Shown here piece by piece: positions 1 to 9,131 of a stretch of DNA of 16,106 nucleotides. Each line of letters starts with the position of its first letter. The stretch's first letter is position 1. The notes beneath the pieces were generated by a model. The model was not told where the DNA came from and did not search any database. It saw only the letters and a list, made by a program, of their open reading frames with translations. This DNA is from Ruminococcus sp. UBA1828 (lineage in GTDB: Bacteria; Bacillota; Clostridia; Oscillospirales; Ruminococcaceae): positions 2,606 through 18,711 of the forward strand of contig DDJI01000088.1 of the NCBI GenBank assembly GCA_002338885.1, written 5' to 3'. A program made the position numbers and the translations under genes.

Positions 1-1232
1 CCTGCCACGGCGTATGCTACACCGCTACAGACGGCGGAGTTTTGTATGCTCCGGACGTCGTTCAAAAGGGAGATACATATTATATGTACGCTGCCGAGTG
101 CTGCGGCGGCAGAATAATGGTTGCAAAGTCAAAGACCCCGTGGGGTCCCTTTACCGATCCCGTCAAGACAGAGCTTGGCTTTGACCCCGGAGTGCTCGTA
201 GATGATGACGGAAAAGTGTATGCATACTGGGGCTTCTGCGGCTGCTACTGCGCAGAGCTTAACGACGATATGGCTACTATAAAGCCGGGAACGCTTCATG
301 AGCACCCGATGGGACACACAAGAGCGCCTTGGGCGCGTGACGACGGCCATTACGACGAAAACGATGCGTTCTTCGAGGCGTCTTCACCCAGAAAGGTTAT
401 GGGCAAGTATGTCTACATCTATTCAAAGAGATACTTCACCCCCAACCCCGAGATGGGCGTTTACTCCGACAACAACGGATTTTTGTCCTATAAGTTCAGT
501 GATAAGCCGCTTGAGGACTTCCGTCCGGGCGGAGACATAAGCTTCAACGGCGGCGAAATCCTTAAAAACCCCGACGGCACCGGAACGATGAGCTACCGTT
601 GGGGCAACAACCACGGCTCAATCATAGAGGTAAACGGCAAGTGGTACGTGTTCTATCACCGCCAGACGGGAACAAACGAGTTCTCACGTCAGGCAATGCT
701 CGAACCGGTTGATGTAGCTATGGACCATAGCGGCAAGATATTTATCGGCGACATCACATATAAGGACGGCGAGCCTGTGTCCTCAAGACCTGTTGAAATG
801 ACTTCTCAGGGCGGACACGTAAACGGACTTGACGCATACAAGCTCATCTCCGCAGGATATGCATGCCACGTTTACGGCGGAGCGGGAAAAGCGTATATCG
901 CCCCTGTTTACGAGCAGACCGATTCGGTTTCCGCACCTGTTGTCGATATAACAAACGGCACAACCGTGGGATTAAGATATCTTCAGTTCGGCAACAACTC
1001 CCCCAAGACCGTCACCGCACAGATAAACGCTCTTGAGGATATAACCGTAAACGTCCGCGTAGACGATTACAAGGGCAAGGTAGTGGCGTCCATGAAGATG
1101 AGCAAGGGCGAGACCGAAAAGACTGCCGATATCACCTCCGGAATTGTCGGTAAGCATGCAATATACTTTGAGTTCCTGTCAGACTCCGACGACAGCATTG
1201 CCGAGTTCGTAAGATTCACTTTTGACAGATAA
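1..1232 (+). CDS. Glycoside hydrolase family 43 protein, 5' end cut by the window
   Basis: The frame is open to the left edge, so the true start lies outside. GH43 enzymes are five-bladed beta-propellers that release arabinose or xylose from plant polysaccharides. The GH43 signatures seen are a FDPGVLVDDDGKVYAYWG-type strand (the Asp at 183-185 would be the pKa modulator) and FFEASSP (the Glu at 375-377 would be the general acid). The catalytic base Asp is normally nearer the N-terminus and is probably off the window. After the propeller, about 125 residues (roughly 860-1229) look like a beta-sandwich resembling CBM6-type modules, which is inferred from fold-like sequence only. Any signal peptide would be outside, so secretion cannot be judged. 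A terminator follows within 20 bases, so this is the last gene of its transcript. The family call is firm; substrate and subfamily are not. Confidence 0.85.
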   Translation, partial: CHGVCYTATDGGVLYAPDVVQKGDTYYMYAAECCGGRIMVAKSKTPWGPFTDPVKTELGFDPGVLVDDDGKVYAYWGFCGCYCAELNDDMATIKPGTLHEHPMGHTRAPWARDDGHYDENDAFFEASSPRKVMGKYVYIYSKRYFTPNPEMGVYSDNNGFLSYKFSDKPLEDFRPGGDISFNGGEILKNPDGTGTMSYRWGNNHGSIIEVNGKWYVFYHRQTGTNEFSRQAMLEPVDVAMDHSGKIFIGDITYKDGEPVSSRPVEMTSQGGHVNGLDAYKLISAGYACHVYGGAGKAYIAPVYEQTDSVSAPVVDITNGTTVGLRYLQFGNNSPKTVTAQINALEDITVNVRVDDYKGKVVASMKMSKGETEKTADITSGIVGKHAIYFEFLSDSDDSIAEFVRFTFDR

Positions 1233-1250
1233 TCTTTTATACATAAGAAA

Positions 1251-1278
1251 AAATGCCGCTTTTTATAAAGCGGCATTT
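1251..1278. terminator. Bidirectional rho-independent terminator between GH43 gene and arsC-like gene
   Basis: A perfect 12-bp stem (1251-1262 with 1267-1278) closes a 4-base loop. It is followed by T's on the plus strand and by a run of T's on the minus strand, so it can stop both the GH43 transcript and the convergent dtd-arsC-like transcript. Confidence 0.9.
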
Positions 1279-1328
1279 TTGTTTGTGCGTTTGTACTTTA
1301 TGCGGCCCCGTTTGCGCCTGCGCAAACA

Positions 1329-1670
1329 CTACTCCCACGACTGCCACACCTCCGGACAGTATCCTACGGTGGCTGACCTGCCGTTTCTGACTACGGGGCT
1401 TTTTATGAGGGACGGGTTTTCCAAAAGCTTTTCCACCTTCGCCGAGTCGCTGCCGAGGTATTTCAGCAGCACGGCATCGTCAGACTTTGCCTTCGTGTCT
1501 ATGAGCGCATCAACCGAGCCTACGGCCTTGAGCACGCTTTCAAGCTCGCCGCGGCTCATGCCTTTTTGGTTCAGATCTATCATCTGGGCTTTTATGCCCC
1601 TTTCTTTAAACCACCTCTGCGCCTTCTTTGAATCAAAGCACTTTGACTTGTAAAATATCTGTATGTTCAT
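1329..1670 (-). CDS. ArsC/Spx family thioredoxin-fold protein
   Basis: A 113-residue protein of the arsenate reductase-like (ArsC/Spx/YffB) family. Family features are the N-terminal beta strand MNIQIFYKSKC, a single Cys at position 11 in the place of the ArsC catalytic Cys, and a C-terminal stretch LIKSPVVRNGRSATVGYCPEVW that matches the family's conserved Pro-containing loop and GY/GF-x-x-E/W end. The Spx-type CxxC is absent (the motif is C-F-D-S). Many proteins of this subgroup have no proven arsenate activity, so the reaction is unknown; a redox or regulatory role is also possible. The ATG at 1670 has a GGGAGG site 5 bases upstream. It lies 18 bases downstream of dtd on the same strand, so the two are probably cotranscribed. 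No arsenic-resistance neighbours are present. Confidence 0.8.
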   Translation of the reverse strand: MNIQIFYKSKCFDSKKAQRWFKERGIKAQMIDLNQKGMSRGELESVLKAVGSVDALIDTKAKSDDAVLLKYLGSDSAKVEKLLENPSLIKSPVVRNGRSATVGYCPEVWQSWE

Positions 1671-1688
1671 GCATGCCTCCCGATAAAA

Positions 1689-2123
1689 TCACTCTAAAAT
1701 CACCGTGAACGGCCCGTCGTTTGTAAGGCTCACCTTCATGTCTGCACCGAAAATTCCCGTCTCGACGTCAAGCCCTCTTGCCCTAAGCTCAGAATTGAAC
1801 AGCTCGTACAGCCTTTTTGCCTGCTCGGGCGGCGCGGCGTTTATAAAACTCGGGCGGTTTCCGTGCGAGCAGTCCGCCAAAAGCGTGAACTGAGAAATGC
1901 TCAGCACCCGCCCCGAAACATCTTTAAGAGAGAGGTTTGTCTTTCCGGCGTCGTCCTCAAATATCCGCAGCTTTGATATCTTCTCCGCAAGCCTTGTGCA
2001 GTCGGCTTCGCTGTCGCCCTGTCCCACTCCGAAAAGTATCACAAATCCCTTTTCTATGCTGCCGACAACCTCGCCGGCCACCTTTACGCATGCATCGCTC
2101 ACGCGCTGAATAACTATCTTCAT
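1689..2123 (-). CDS. dtd: D-aminoacyl-tRNA deacylase
   Basis: A 144-residue cytoplasmic enzyme that hydrolyses D-amino acids wrongly attached to tRNA, a proofreading step of translation. The start MKIVIQRVSDACVKV is typical, and both active-site motifs are present: SQFTL (residues 77-81) and the Gly-cisPro motif in NDGPFT (135-140). The length equals the family norm. The frame could extend upstream to 2279, but the ATG at 2123 is preceded by GGAGG at a proper distance and begins the conserved protein, so it is chosen. The ArsC-like gene follows after 18 bases. A promoter candidate (TTGATT, 17 bp, TAAAAT) lies upstream at 2161-2189. Confidence 0.95.
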   Translation of the reverse strand: MKIVIQRVSDACVKVAGEVVGSIEKGFVILFGVGQGDSEADCTRLAEKISKLRIFEDDAGKTNLSLKDVSGRVLSISQFTLLADCSHGNRPSFINAAPPEQAKRLYELFNSELRARGLDVETGIFGADMKVSLTNDGPFTVILE

Positions 2124-2160
2124 TTGTCCGCCTCCAAGCTTGCAAAAACTCTCACAAGTA

Positions 2161-2189
2161 ATTTTAACGCATGTAAGAACAATAATCAA
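2161..2189 (-). promoter_or_regulatory. Candidate sigma-A promoter for dtd and the arsC-like gene
   Basis: On the minus strand, TTGATT (2189-2184) and TAAAAT (2166-2161) are separated by 17 bp, about 40 bases before the dtd start. This matches the consensus moderately; no experimental support is visible in the sequence. Confidence 0.55.
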
Positions 2190-2300
2190 GCAAAACTTTC
2201 CCTTTGATGCGCTGCCGCATTTCACGCAAATGCAGAAACCATTTATGCAAAGCTGCAATAATTTAAGGCTTAGGAGCATTTTATGCTTAAAACAGAGTTT

Positions 2301-2323
2301 AAAAAAATTTTTTTGAATTTTTA
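2301..2323 (+). promoter_or_regulatory. A/T-tract upstream of the gdhA promoter (possible UP element)
   Basis: Seven A's followed by seven T's (2301-2314) and a further T-rich run sit directly upstream of the gdhA -35 box. Such tracts bend DNA and often bind the RNA polymerase alpha subunit, raising transcription. The role here is inferred. Confidence 0.4.
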
Positions 2324-2334
2324 TTCTTCACCAC

Positions 2335-2369
2335 TTGCAATTACTAAAGCGTATGGTATACTGTATACT
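2335..2369 (+). promoter_or_regulatory. gdhA promoter (extended -10) overlapped by a doubled GTATAC palindrome
   Basis: TTGCAA (2335-2340) and TATACT (2357-2362) are 16 bp apart, and TGG directly before the -10 box makes it an extended -10 promoter. GTATAC occurs at 2356-2361 and again at 2363-2368, separated by one T. Together they form a 13-bp symmetric element covering the -10 box, which is a good place for a repressor to bind. A second TATACT at 2364-2369 could serve as an alternative -10 box. Confidence 0.65.
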
Positions 2370-2374
2370 GTTAA

Positions 2375-3748
<1,374 letters not shown>

Positions 3749-3779
3749 TTTTATCGGTATATAAGAGTATCAAAATTAT

Positions 3780-3823
3780 CATTCCCCCAAGAAAGCTCAG
3801 GCTTTTTCGGGGGAATGTTTTTT
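3780..3823 (+). terminator. Rho-independent terminator of gdhA
   Basis: A long hairpin (3780-3796 paired with 3801-3817, with two mismatches and a TCAG loop) with a G/C-rich core is followed by six T's (3818-3823). Confidence 0.9.
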
Positions 3824-3827
3824 CTAG

Positions 3828-3856
3828 TTGCCACAGGCTGCGGCGGCTGATATAAT
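3828..3856 (+). promoter_or_regulatory. Promoter of the DUF5060-like glycosidase gene
   Basis: TTGCCA (3828-3833), a 17-bp spacer and a perfect TATAAT (3851-3856) preceded by TGA (extended -10) lie about 40 bases before the start codon. It begins directly after the gdhA terminator, so the gene is independently expressed. Confidence 0.8.
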
Positions 3857-3894
3857 GTAACTTGTACTGATTAAACTTTTATCGGGGGTGCGGC

Positions 3895-5418
3895 ATGAGA
3901 CAGTATGAGATGTTTGAGCTTTGCATAACGGCAGGCGGGGAAATCGGCGAAATGAGCGTGGAGTTTGAGCTTGACGGCGCACGCACGCTGCAAAAGTGCT
4001 TTTACGACGGCGGCGGGGTGTACAAGGCGAGATACCTTCCCGAGCGCACCGGCGTGTGCAGATGGAAAACGGTCGGCGCTTTGAGCATGAGCGGGCAGGA
4101 AGAGTGCATGCCGGCGGAACATGGCAGGCATGGCCGGGTTAAAGCTGTCGGAACGCACTTTGAGTACGCAGACGGCACTTATTATTACCCGTTCGGAACG
4201 ACGGTGTATGCGCTTGCGCACCAAAGCGATGAGCTTGTCCGTAAGACCTTGTCCTCGCTAAAAAATTCGCCATTTAACAAGGTCAGGTTCTGCGTTTTTC
4301 CAAAGCACTATGACTTTAACCACAACGAGCCGCCTTTCTTTGCGTTTGAGAGGGATGTGGACGGAAAATGGGACGTAAGTAAGCCATGCTATGCGTTCTG
4401 GCACAGGTTTGAGGGCATTATTTCTGCGCTCGGCGACATGGGGATAGAGTGCGATATAATTTTGTTCCATCCGTATGACCGCTGGGGATTTTCAAGGCTT
4501 TCAAAGCAGGACAGCATCGCGTATTTGGAGCTTCTTTTGAGAAGGCTGTCCGCTTTTCCGAACGTGTGGTGGAGCATGGCAAACGAGTATGACCTGATGG
4601 ACAACTACACCAAAGACGACTTTGCGGACTTTGCAAGATACATCCGCAAAAACGACAACTTCGGGCATCTTTTGAGCTGCCACAACTGCTTTGACTACTT
4701 TGATTTCTCGCAGCCCGAGATAACGCACTGCTCCGTTCAGGACATATTCGTAAGCGAGGCTGTTGAGCTGAAGAAAAAGTACAACAAGCCGGTTGTGTAT
4801 GATGAGTGCTGCTACGAGGGCAACATAGAGTACGGATGGGGAAACATATCCGCCCGAGAGCTTACAGACAGGTTCTGGACTGCTGTCGTAAACGGCGGAT
4901 ACTGCACCCACGGAGAAACGTATTTAAGCGATGACGAGGTGCTTTGGTGGGCAAAGGGCGGAACGCTCAAAGGTGAAAGCCCAAAGAGAATAGCTTTTCT
5001 TCGGGAGATTTCCGAGGCGTTGCCCTCTCCGATAGAATACCTTGAGGAGGGCGTGGGACGGCTCACCGAGGAGATGATTCTTAGCTACAAGAAAAACGGC
5101 ATACCCAAAAATCTGAAAACGGATTTTTGGGTAAAAGGACTTACATCCCTGCCCGACGAGAGGATAAAAGGATTTATCCTAAGGAGCAGGGGAGTGTGCG
5201 GACACTGCGGCGACGATGCGTTCATATGGTACTACGGCAGAAGCTGCCCTGCGTTTTGCCACATCTTGCTTCCCGAGAACTCCCGCTACAGAGTTGAAGT
5301 CATAGACACATGGGAAATGACCCGCAAAACCGCCCTTGAGAACGTTTGCGGACGTTTGAAGATTGCCCTTAGCTCAAAAGAGGGCATGGCGGTGCTTGCA
5401 ACAAAAACGGATGCATGA
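3895..5418 (+). CDS. Putative cytoplasmic glycoside hydrolase, DUF5060-like domain plus TIM-barrel (clan GH-A-like)
   Basis: A 507-residue protein. Residues 1-85 form a beta-rich domain like DUF5060 (MFELCITAGG, VYKARYLPERTGVCRWKTVG). At 88-110 the sequence FEYADGTYYYPFGTTVYAL marks the start of an apiosidase/DUF4038-like (alpha/beta)8 barrel. Two candidate catalytic acids stand at typical clan GH-A places: E231 in WWSMANEYD (acid/base) and E304 in VVYDECCYEGN (nucleophile). The C-terminal part (about 400-507) resembles the small DUF5605-like beta domain of these proteins. No signal peptide is seen, so it should act inside the cell on imported oligosaccharides. The start ATG has GGGGGTG just upstream. 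Substrate is unknown; no transporter or regulator lies beside it. The family resemblance is remembered, not searched. Confidence 0.7.
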   Translation: MRQYEMFELCITAGGEIGEMSVEFELDGARTLQKCFYDGGGVYKARYLPERTGVCRWKTVGALSMSGQEECMPAEHGRHGRVKAVGTHFEYADGTYYYPFGTTVYALAHQSDELVRKTLSSLKNSPFNKVRFCVFPKHYDFNHNEPPFFAFERDVDGKWDVSKPCYAFWHRFEGIISALGDMGIECDIILFHPYDRWGFSRLSKQDSIAYLELLLRRLSAFPNVWWSMANEYDLMDNYTKDDFADFARYIRKNDNFGHLLSCHNCFDYFDFSQPEITHCSVQDIFVSEAVELKKKYNKPVVYDECCYEGNIEYGWGNISARELTDRFWTAVVNGGYCTHGETYLSDDEVLWWAKGGTLKGESPKRIAFLREISEALPSPIEYLEEGVGRLTEEMILSYKKNGIPKNLKTDFWVKGLTSLPDERIKGFILRSRGVCGHCGDDAFIWYYGRSCPAFCHILLPENSRYRVEVIDTWEMTRKTALENVCGRLKIALSSKEGMAVLATKTDA

Positions 5419-5420
5419 CA

Positions 5421-5454
5421 AATCCCCTGCTTACATCGTTGTAAGCAGGGGATT
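5421..5454. terminator. Hairpin terminator between convergent glycosidase and dipeptidase genes
   Basis: A perfect 14-bp stem (5421-5434 with 5441-5454) and a 6-base loop lie between two convergent genes. The T-tract is poor on both sides (ATTATTATC on the plus strand), so termination may be partial. Confidence 0.75.
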
Positions 5455-5470
5455 ATTATCAGTTGCCGTT

Positions 5471-6922
5471 TTAATCGCCTGAGCAGATTTTGCAGATTGC
5501 AAGAGCCATCATCTTTGCGCACATCAAAAGGTGGTCTATTCTTATAAACTCGTCCGCTGCATGCAGGTGGTTGTCCTCGCCCTCGATTTCAGGCCCAAAC
5601 GCCACTCCGCCCTCTATTTCATGCACGTAAGTTCCGCCGCCTATCGCAATGCATTCGCCCTTCTTGCCGCTCACTTCTTCGTATACCTCCAAGAGCTTTT
5701 TGACAATCGGGCTGTCCGCACTTACGTGATGCGGCTGAGTTCCGCTGTACTCCGAAAGCGTCAGACCCGCGCCCTGTACGGCGGGCTTTAGCTTTGACAG
5801 CACCTGCTCAACGCTTGAGCTGACCGGAAGGCGTATGTCAAACTTCGCTTCAAGCTGTCCTGAGCTGTAGCTTATGACGCTTAAAACGCATGTCAGACTG
5901 CCGGACAGCCTGTCGCTGATTTTAAGCCCCATGCTCTTGCCGTCGGTTTCTCCGTACGGAAAAAGCTTTGAAAGCTTGCTGACAAGCTCCGACGCCTCGT
6001 CCGCAAGCCCCAGCTCCGAAATAAGAGCCATGAGCGCGGTTACGGCGTTTTTGCCAAGCTCGGGTGTAGAGGCGTGAGCGCTCTTTCCCACAGCGGTTAT
6101 CCTTAAAGTGTTAAGCCCTGCGAACTCCTTTATATCAAACTCCACCGGCAAGCTAAGCTTTTTTTCTGCCGCCGCAACTTCGTCCGCGCTTATTCCGCTG
6201 ACAACGGCGTATGCCGTGCCCGGGACCGCATTTACAACCGTTCCGCCCTCAAGCTCGATGAGCAGCCTGCTTGAAAGGCTGGTGTACGCCTTTGCCGTGA
6301 GCTTTCCGCGTATCATGCCCTTTTCAATGTTTATTACGGGATAGCTTGCATCGGGGGTAAAGCTGTATTTCGGCGGAGCCTCCTTCTTGAAGTAATATTC
6401 AAGGTCTGACGAGCCGCATTCCTCGTCCGTGCCGAAAATGAGCCGCACGCCGTCCTTAATCGGTATATTTAAGTCCTTGACGGCCTTCGCGGCATACATC
6501 GCCGCAACCGCAGGGCCTTTGTCGTCTATAGCGCCCCTGCCGTACACTTTGCCTTGGCTGACTGTCGCACAAAACGGCTCAAAGCTCCATCCGTCGCCGG
6601 CGGGAACAACGTCGAGATGCGCAAGTATGCCGAGCACAGGCTCCGCAGGTTCTTTGCCGTCGCCGCTTTCGCCGTACAGCTCCGCCGTGCCGGCATATCC
6701 GTCAAAGCAGCGGGTTTTAAGCCCGAATCCCGAGCAAATTTCAAGCGCGCGGTCAAGGCATCGCCTTGCATCTTCTCCGAACGGCGCATCCGCCTTTGCA
6801 TCCTGCCTGCAGCTCGGGTAAGATATAAGCTCCGACAGCGTTGCAACCATGTCGTCCCGCATGGAATCTATATAGTCCGATATTTTGTCTTTTAGCGCTT
6901 TGTCGGTATTAGTGACGCCCAT
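5471..6922 (-). CDS. M20 family metallo-dipeptidase (PepV/Sapep type)
   Basis: A 483-residue cytoplasmic zinc peptidase that cleaves dipeptides, the last step of peptide use. The M20 signatures are complete: H102 and D104 in AHLDVVPAG, D133 in GAIDDKGP, catalytic E167 and ligand E168 in GTDEECGSSD, D191 in TPDASYPVINIEKG, and the last His ligand in DNHLHAADEF near the C-terminus. These align in spacing with Lactobacillus PepV. Length is normal for the Sapep/PepV group. The ATG at 6922 is chosen because AAGGAGAG lies 7 bases before it; an upstream in-frame TTG at 6943 would place that site inside the coding region. It follows the pullulanase stop by 17 bases and is probably translated from the same mRNA. 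Confidence 0.93.
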   Translation of the reverse strand: MGVTNTDKALKDKISDYIDSMRDDMVATLSELISYPSCRQDAKADAPFGEDARRCLDRALEICSGFGLKTRCFDGYAGTAELYGESGDGKEPAEPVLGILAHLDVVPAGDGWSFEPFCATVSQGKVYGRGAIDDKGPAVAAMYAAKAVKDLNIPIKDGVRLIFGTDEECGSSDLEYYFKKEAPPKYSFTPDASYPVINIEKGMIRGKLTAKAYTSLSSRLLIELEGGTVVNAVPGTAYAVVSGISADEVAAAEKKLSLPVEFDIKEFAGLNTLRITAVGKSAHASTPELGKNAVTALMALISELGLADEASELVSKLSKLFPYGETDGKSMGLKISDRLSGSLTCVLSVISYSSGQLEAKFDIRLPVSSSVEQVLSKLKPAVQGAGLTLSEYSGTQPHHVSADSPIVKKLLEVYEEVSGKKGECIAIGGGTYVHEIEGGVAFGPEIEGEDNHLHAADEFIRIDHLLMCAKMMALAICKICSGD

Positions 6923-6939
6923 AAAAGCACTCTCCTTTA

Positions 6940-8832
6940 TCAATATTTTTTAAGAACCATGGCTGAAATCGGGGGAACAAACACTCCCTCGCAGTATATC
7001 GCCATGGGTTTGTCCGACCCCATCGTGTCGGAAAGTATAAGCTCCCATTCGCCGTCGGGAAGTACGAACATCTTTGCACGCGGTATGGGATTTATCAAAA
7101 TCAAAAGCTCTTCGTCATATCCAAACAGCTTTATCGCTATTGTTCCGTCCGAGGATTGCAAAACCTGCGAATGCTCGCTCACCTCTTCATGAGATGACAT
7201 CCTCAAAAGCGGATGCGCCTTTCTTAAGCGTATCAGGTCGCGGAAATAGTCCGATTCACCTTTGTTTACGCTTAGCATGTTCCACTTTATCGAGTTCACC
7301 ACATCGGGGGAGTTGTAGCTGTTGTGATCGTACTTTCCGCCGCCCAAAGCCTTTGAGCGCAAAAACTCCTGACCGGAATGTATGAAAGGCACGCCCTGCG
7401 CCAGCAGCACAAGCGCTCCGGACAGCCTTGCCATCTTCTTTCTGTCACGCTCGTTGCAGCCGCCCGCCGAAACCATAAGCTTGTCCCAAAGCGTCAGGTT
7501 GTCGTGAGCCTCGCAATAGTTTATTATTGAGCATAGGCTGTTTGCCCATCCCGACCTGCCCAAAAGCCCGTCGGTGACGCTTGAACGCAGGTGATAGTTT
7601 CCGCTCACATATCCCAAAGCGGCGTCGCAAAACGTCGAGCCTTTTATTGCGTCTCGGTATGTGTCGTTGAAGTACGCTATGCCGGGGGTTTTGTATCCGC
7701 TTGACTTCAGCGCAGCCATGCTCGGGTCAAGCGCGCTTTCGCCGCCTGTCCAGCCCTCTCCGTAAATCAGCGCGGACGGGTTTATCTTTTTGAGCTTTGC
7801 CTCAATTTCGTTCATCGTTTCAATGTCCAAGCACGCCATGAGGTCGAATCTGAACCCGTCTATTTTGTACTCGCTCGCCCAGAACAGCACCGAGTCGATG
7901 ATGTACTTTCTGACCATTGCGCGCTCGGACGCTATTTCGTTTCCGCAGCCGGAACCGTTTGAGGGCTTGCCGTCCTTGTAACGGTAGTAATATGTCGGAT
8001 AGGACATGCTAAGGTTTGAGCTGTCAAGCTTGTAGGTGTGATTGTAAACCACGTCCATCACCACGCCGATGTTGTTTGCGTGAAGCGCAGCCACAAGCTC
8101 TTTAAGCTCGAGTATTCTCGACTTCGGGTCTGCGGGACGGGTTGAATAGGAACCTTCCGGCACGTTGTAGTTTTCCGGATCGTAGCCCCAGTTGTAAGAG
8201 CCAAAAGGATTGCGCTCGTCGAGACGGTCGTAGTCAAACACCGGCAATAGGTGCACATGCGTGATACCAAGCTCTTTTATGTGAGCTAAGCAGGTCGGAT
8301 CGCCGCTCGGATTGACGCTGTTTGCGCAGGTGAACGCCTTGAATTTGCCGCGGTAATCGCTTTTTATGCCGCTTGACGGGTCTATTGAGAAGTCCCTCAC
8401 ATGCGTTTCATACAAAACCGCATCGGTGTATTTGTCGAGACTGACATACCCCACGCTCGCCCAGCCTTTAGGGTTGATGTCCGACACGCGGCATATGTAT
8501 CCCTTTTCGCCGTTGATTCCCGCCGCGCAGGCATAAGGGTCAACGCCGCAGCTTATCTTTCCGTCGTAGTCATATTCATATTTGTAATAATACCCGTCGA
8601 GCGATTTTTGATATATAAGCTGCCATACGCCCATGTCGCCTTTTGTCATCTTGAACTTAAGATACGGCGTCTTGTCGTCCTGGCGTTTGTAAATAAGAAG
8701 GCTCACCATGTCAGCCTCCGGAGCCCAAATGTAAAACTCTGTTTTGTCGCAATCGAGTTTAACCCCTAAAAATCCGTCATAGCTGAAATTGCTGTCGATG
8801 TATTCGACGTGTCCGGCGTCGCAAAACTGCAC
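6940..8832 (-). CDS. pulA: Type I pullulanase (GH13), cytoplasmic
   Basis: A 630-residue debranching enzyme that cleaves alpha-1,6 bonds in pullulan, limit dextrins or glycogen. The type I pullulanase signature YNWGYDP is at 213-219. The GH13 regions follow: MDVVYNH (259-265), GFRFD with nucleophile D330, YGEGW with acid E359, and EAHDN with D444. The N-terminal 110 residues, including TEFYIWAPEADMVSLLIY, form a CBM48-like domain. No signal peptide is present, and the length equals that of intracellular clostridial pullulanases, so the likely substrates are stored glycogen or imported branched maltodextrins. The start is a GTG at 8832, preceded by a run of seven G's as a ribosome site; an ATG two bases upstream is out of frame. 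A strong promoter lies at 8906-8934, giving a leader of about 65 bases. The dipeptidase gene is downstream in the same unit. Confidence 0.95.
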   Translation of the reverse strand: MQFCDAGHVEYIDSNFSYDGFLGVKLDCDKTEFYIWAPEADMVSLLIYKRQDDKTPYLKFKMTKGDMGVWQLIYQKSLDGYYYKYEYDYDGKISCGVDPYACAAGINGEKGYICRVSDINPKGWASVGYVSLDKYTDAVLYETHVRDFSIDPSSGIKSDYRGKFKAFTCANSVNPSGDPTCLAHIKELGITHVHLLPVFDYDRLDERNPFGSYNWGYDPENYNVPEGSYSTRPADPKSRILELKELVAALHANNIGVVMDVVYNHTYKLDSSNLSMSYPTYYYRYKDGKPSNGSGCGNEIASERAMVRKYIIDSVLFWASEYKIDGFRFDLMACLDIETMNEIEAKLKKINPSALIYGEGWTGGESALDPSMAALKSSGYKTPGIAYFNDTYRDAIKGSTFCDAALGYVSGNYHLRSSVTDGLLGRSGWANSLCSIINYCEAHDNLTLWDKLMVSAGGCNERDRKKMARLSGALVLLAQGVPFIHSGQEFLRSKALGGGKYDHNSYNSPDVVNSIKWNMLSVNKGESDYFRDLIRLRKAHPLLRMSSHEEVSEHSQVLQSSDGTIAIKLFGYDEELLILINPIPRAKMFVLPDGEWELILSDTMGSDKPMAIYCEGVFVPPISAMVLKKY

Positions 8833-8839
8833 ATATATT

Positions 8840-8846
8840 CCCCCCC
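8840..8846 (-). promoter_or_regulatory. Poly-G ribosome binding site of the pullulanase gene
   Basis: Seven consecutive G's on the minus strand end 7 bases before the GTG start and are the only candidate ribosome site. The rest of the window mostly uses AGGAGG-like sites. Confidence 0.5.
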
Positions 8847-8905
8847 AAGAAAGTTGCGCCGCATAAAACCCTAACTAACCACGGCGGCATTGTTTTCATG
8901 AAAAT

Positions 8906-8934
8906 ATTATATAACATTAATCCGCTTATTTCAA
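8906..8934 (-). promoter_or_regulatory. Promoter of the pullulanase-dipeptidase unit
   Basis: On the minus strand TTGAAA (8934-8929), 17 bp, and a perfect TATAAT (8911-8906). It lies in the 186-base gap shared with the divergent tRNA promoter. Confidence 0.8.
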
Positions 8935-8970
8935 TACAATTTTTGTTAGCACGTAAAAATAAAAAAGCTC

Positions 8971-8999
8971 TTGACAACAGCAGGCGGGCGTGATATTAT
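8971..8999 (+). promoter_or_regulatory. Promoter of the initiator tRNA gene
   Basis: A consensus TTGACA (8971-8976), a 17-bp spacer and TATTAT (8994-8999) with an extended TGA. Transcription should start near 9006, only about a dozen bases before the mature tRNA end, as is usual for stable RNA genes. Confidence 0.85.
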
Positions 9000-9018
9000 A
9001 TATAGGCAACAAAAATAC

Positions 9019-9094
<76 letters not shown>

Positions 9095-9095
9095 A

Positions 9096-9131
9096 AAAAG
9101 TCCCGAGCGTACCTATGCGCACGGGACTTTT
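9096..9131 (+). terminator. Terminator of the tRNA gene
   Basis: A 10-bp perfect stem (9096-9105 with 9122-9131) whose 3' arm ends in T's; the inner loop can pair further (GCG with CGC). Its 3' arm is also the start of the first 33-bp tandem repeat. Confidence 0.8.

Noticed and set aside
1222..1653. Plus-strand frame of 143 codons across the terminator and the ArsC-like gene
   Set aside because: It is opposite a recognisable gene, spans a terminator and has no ribosome site.
1329..1670. Calling the ArsC-like protein a true arsenate reductase
   Set aside because: No ars operon is nearby, and this subgroup often lacks the arginines needed for arsenate; only the family is supported.
2217..2233. 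Inverted repeat (GCATTT, 5 bases, AAATGC) in the dtd-gdhA gap
   Set aside because: It is short, lies upstream of the predicted dtd promoter and has no T-run or partner site, so chance cannot be excluded.
2124..2279. N-terminal extension of dtd to 2279
   Set aside because: The extension is not part of the conserved protein, and a GGAGG site precedes the ATG at 2123.
6923..6943. Upstream TTG start for the dipeptidase
   Set aside because: The AAGGAGAG site lies between this TTG and the ATG at 6922, so the ATG is the start.
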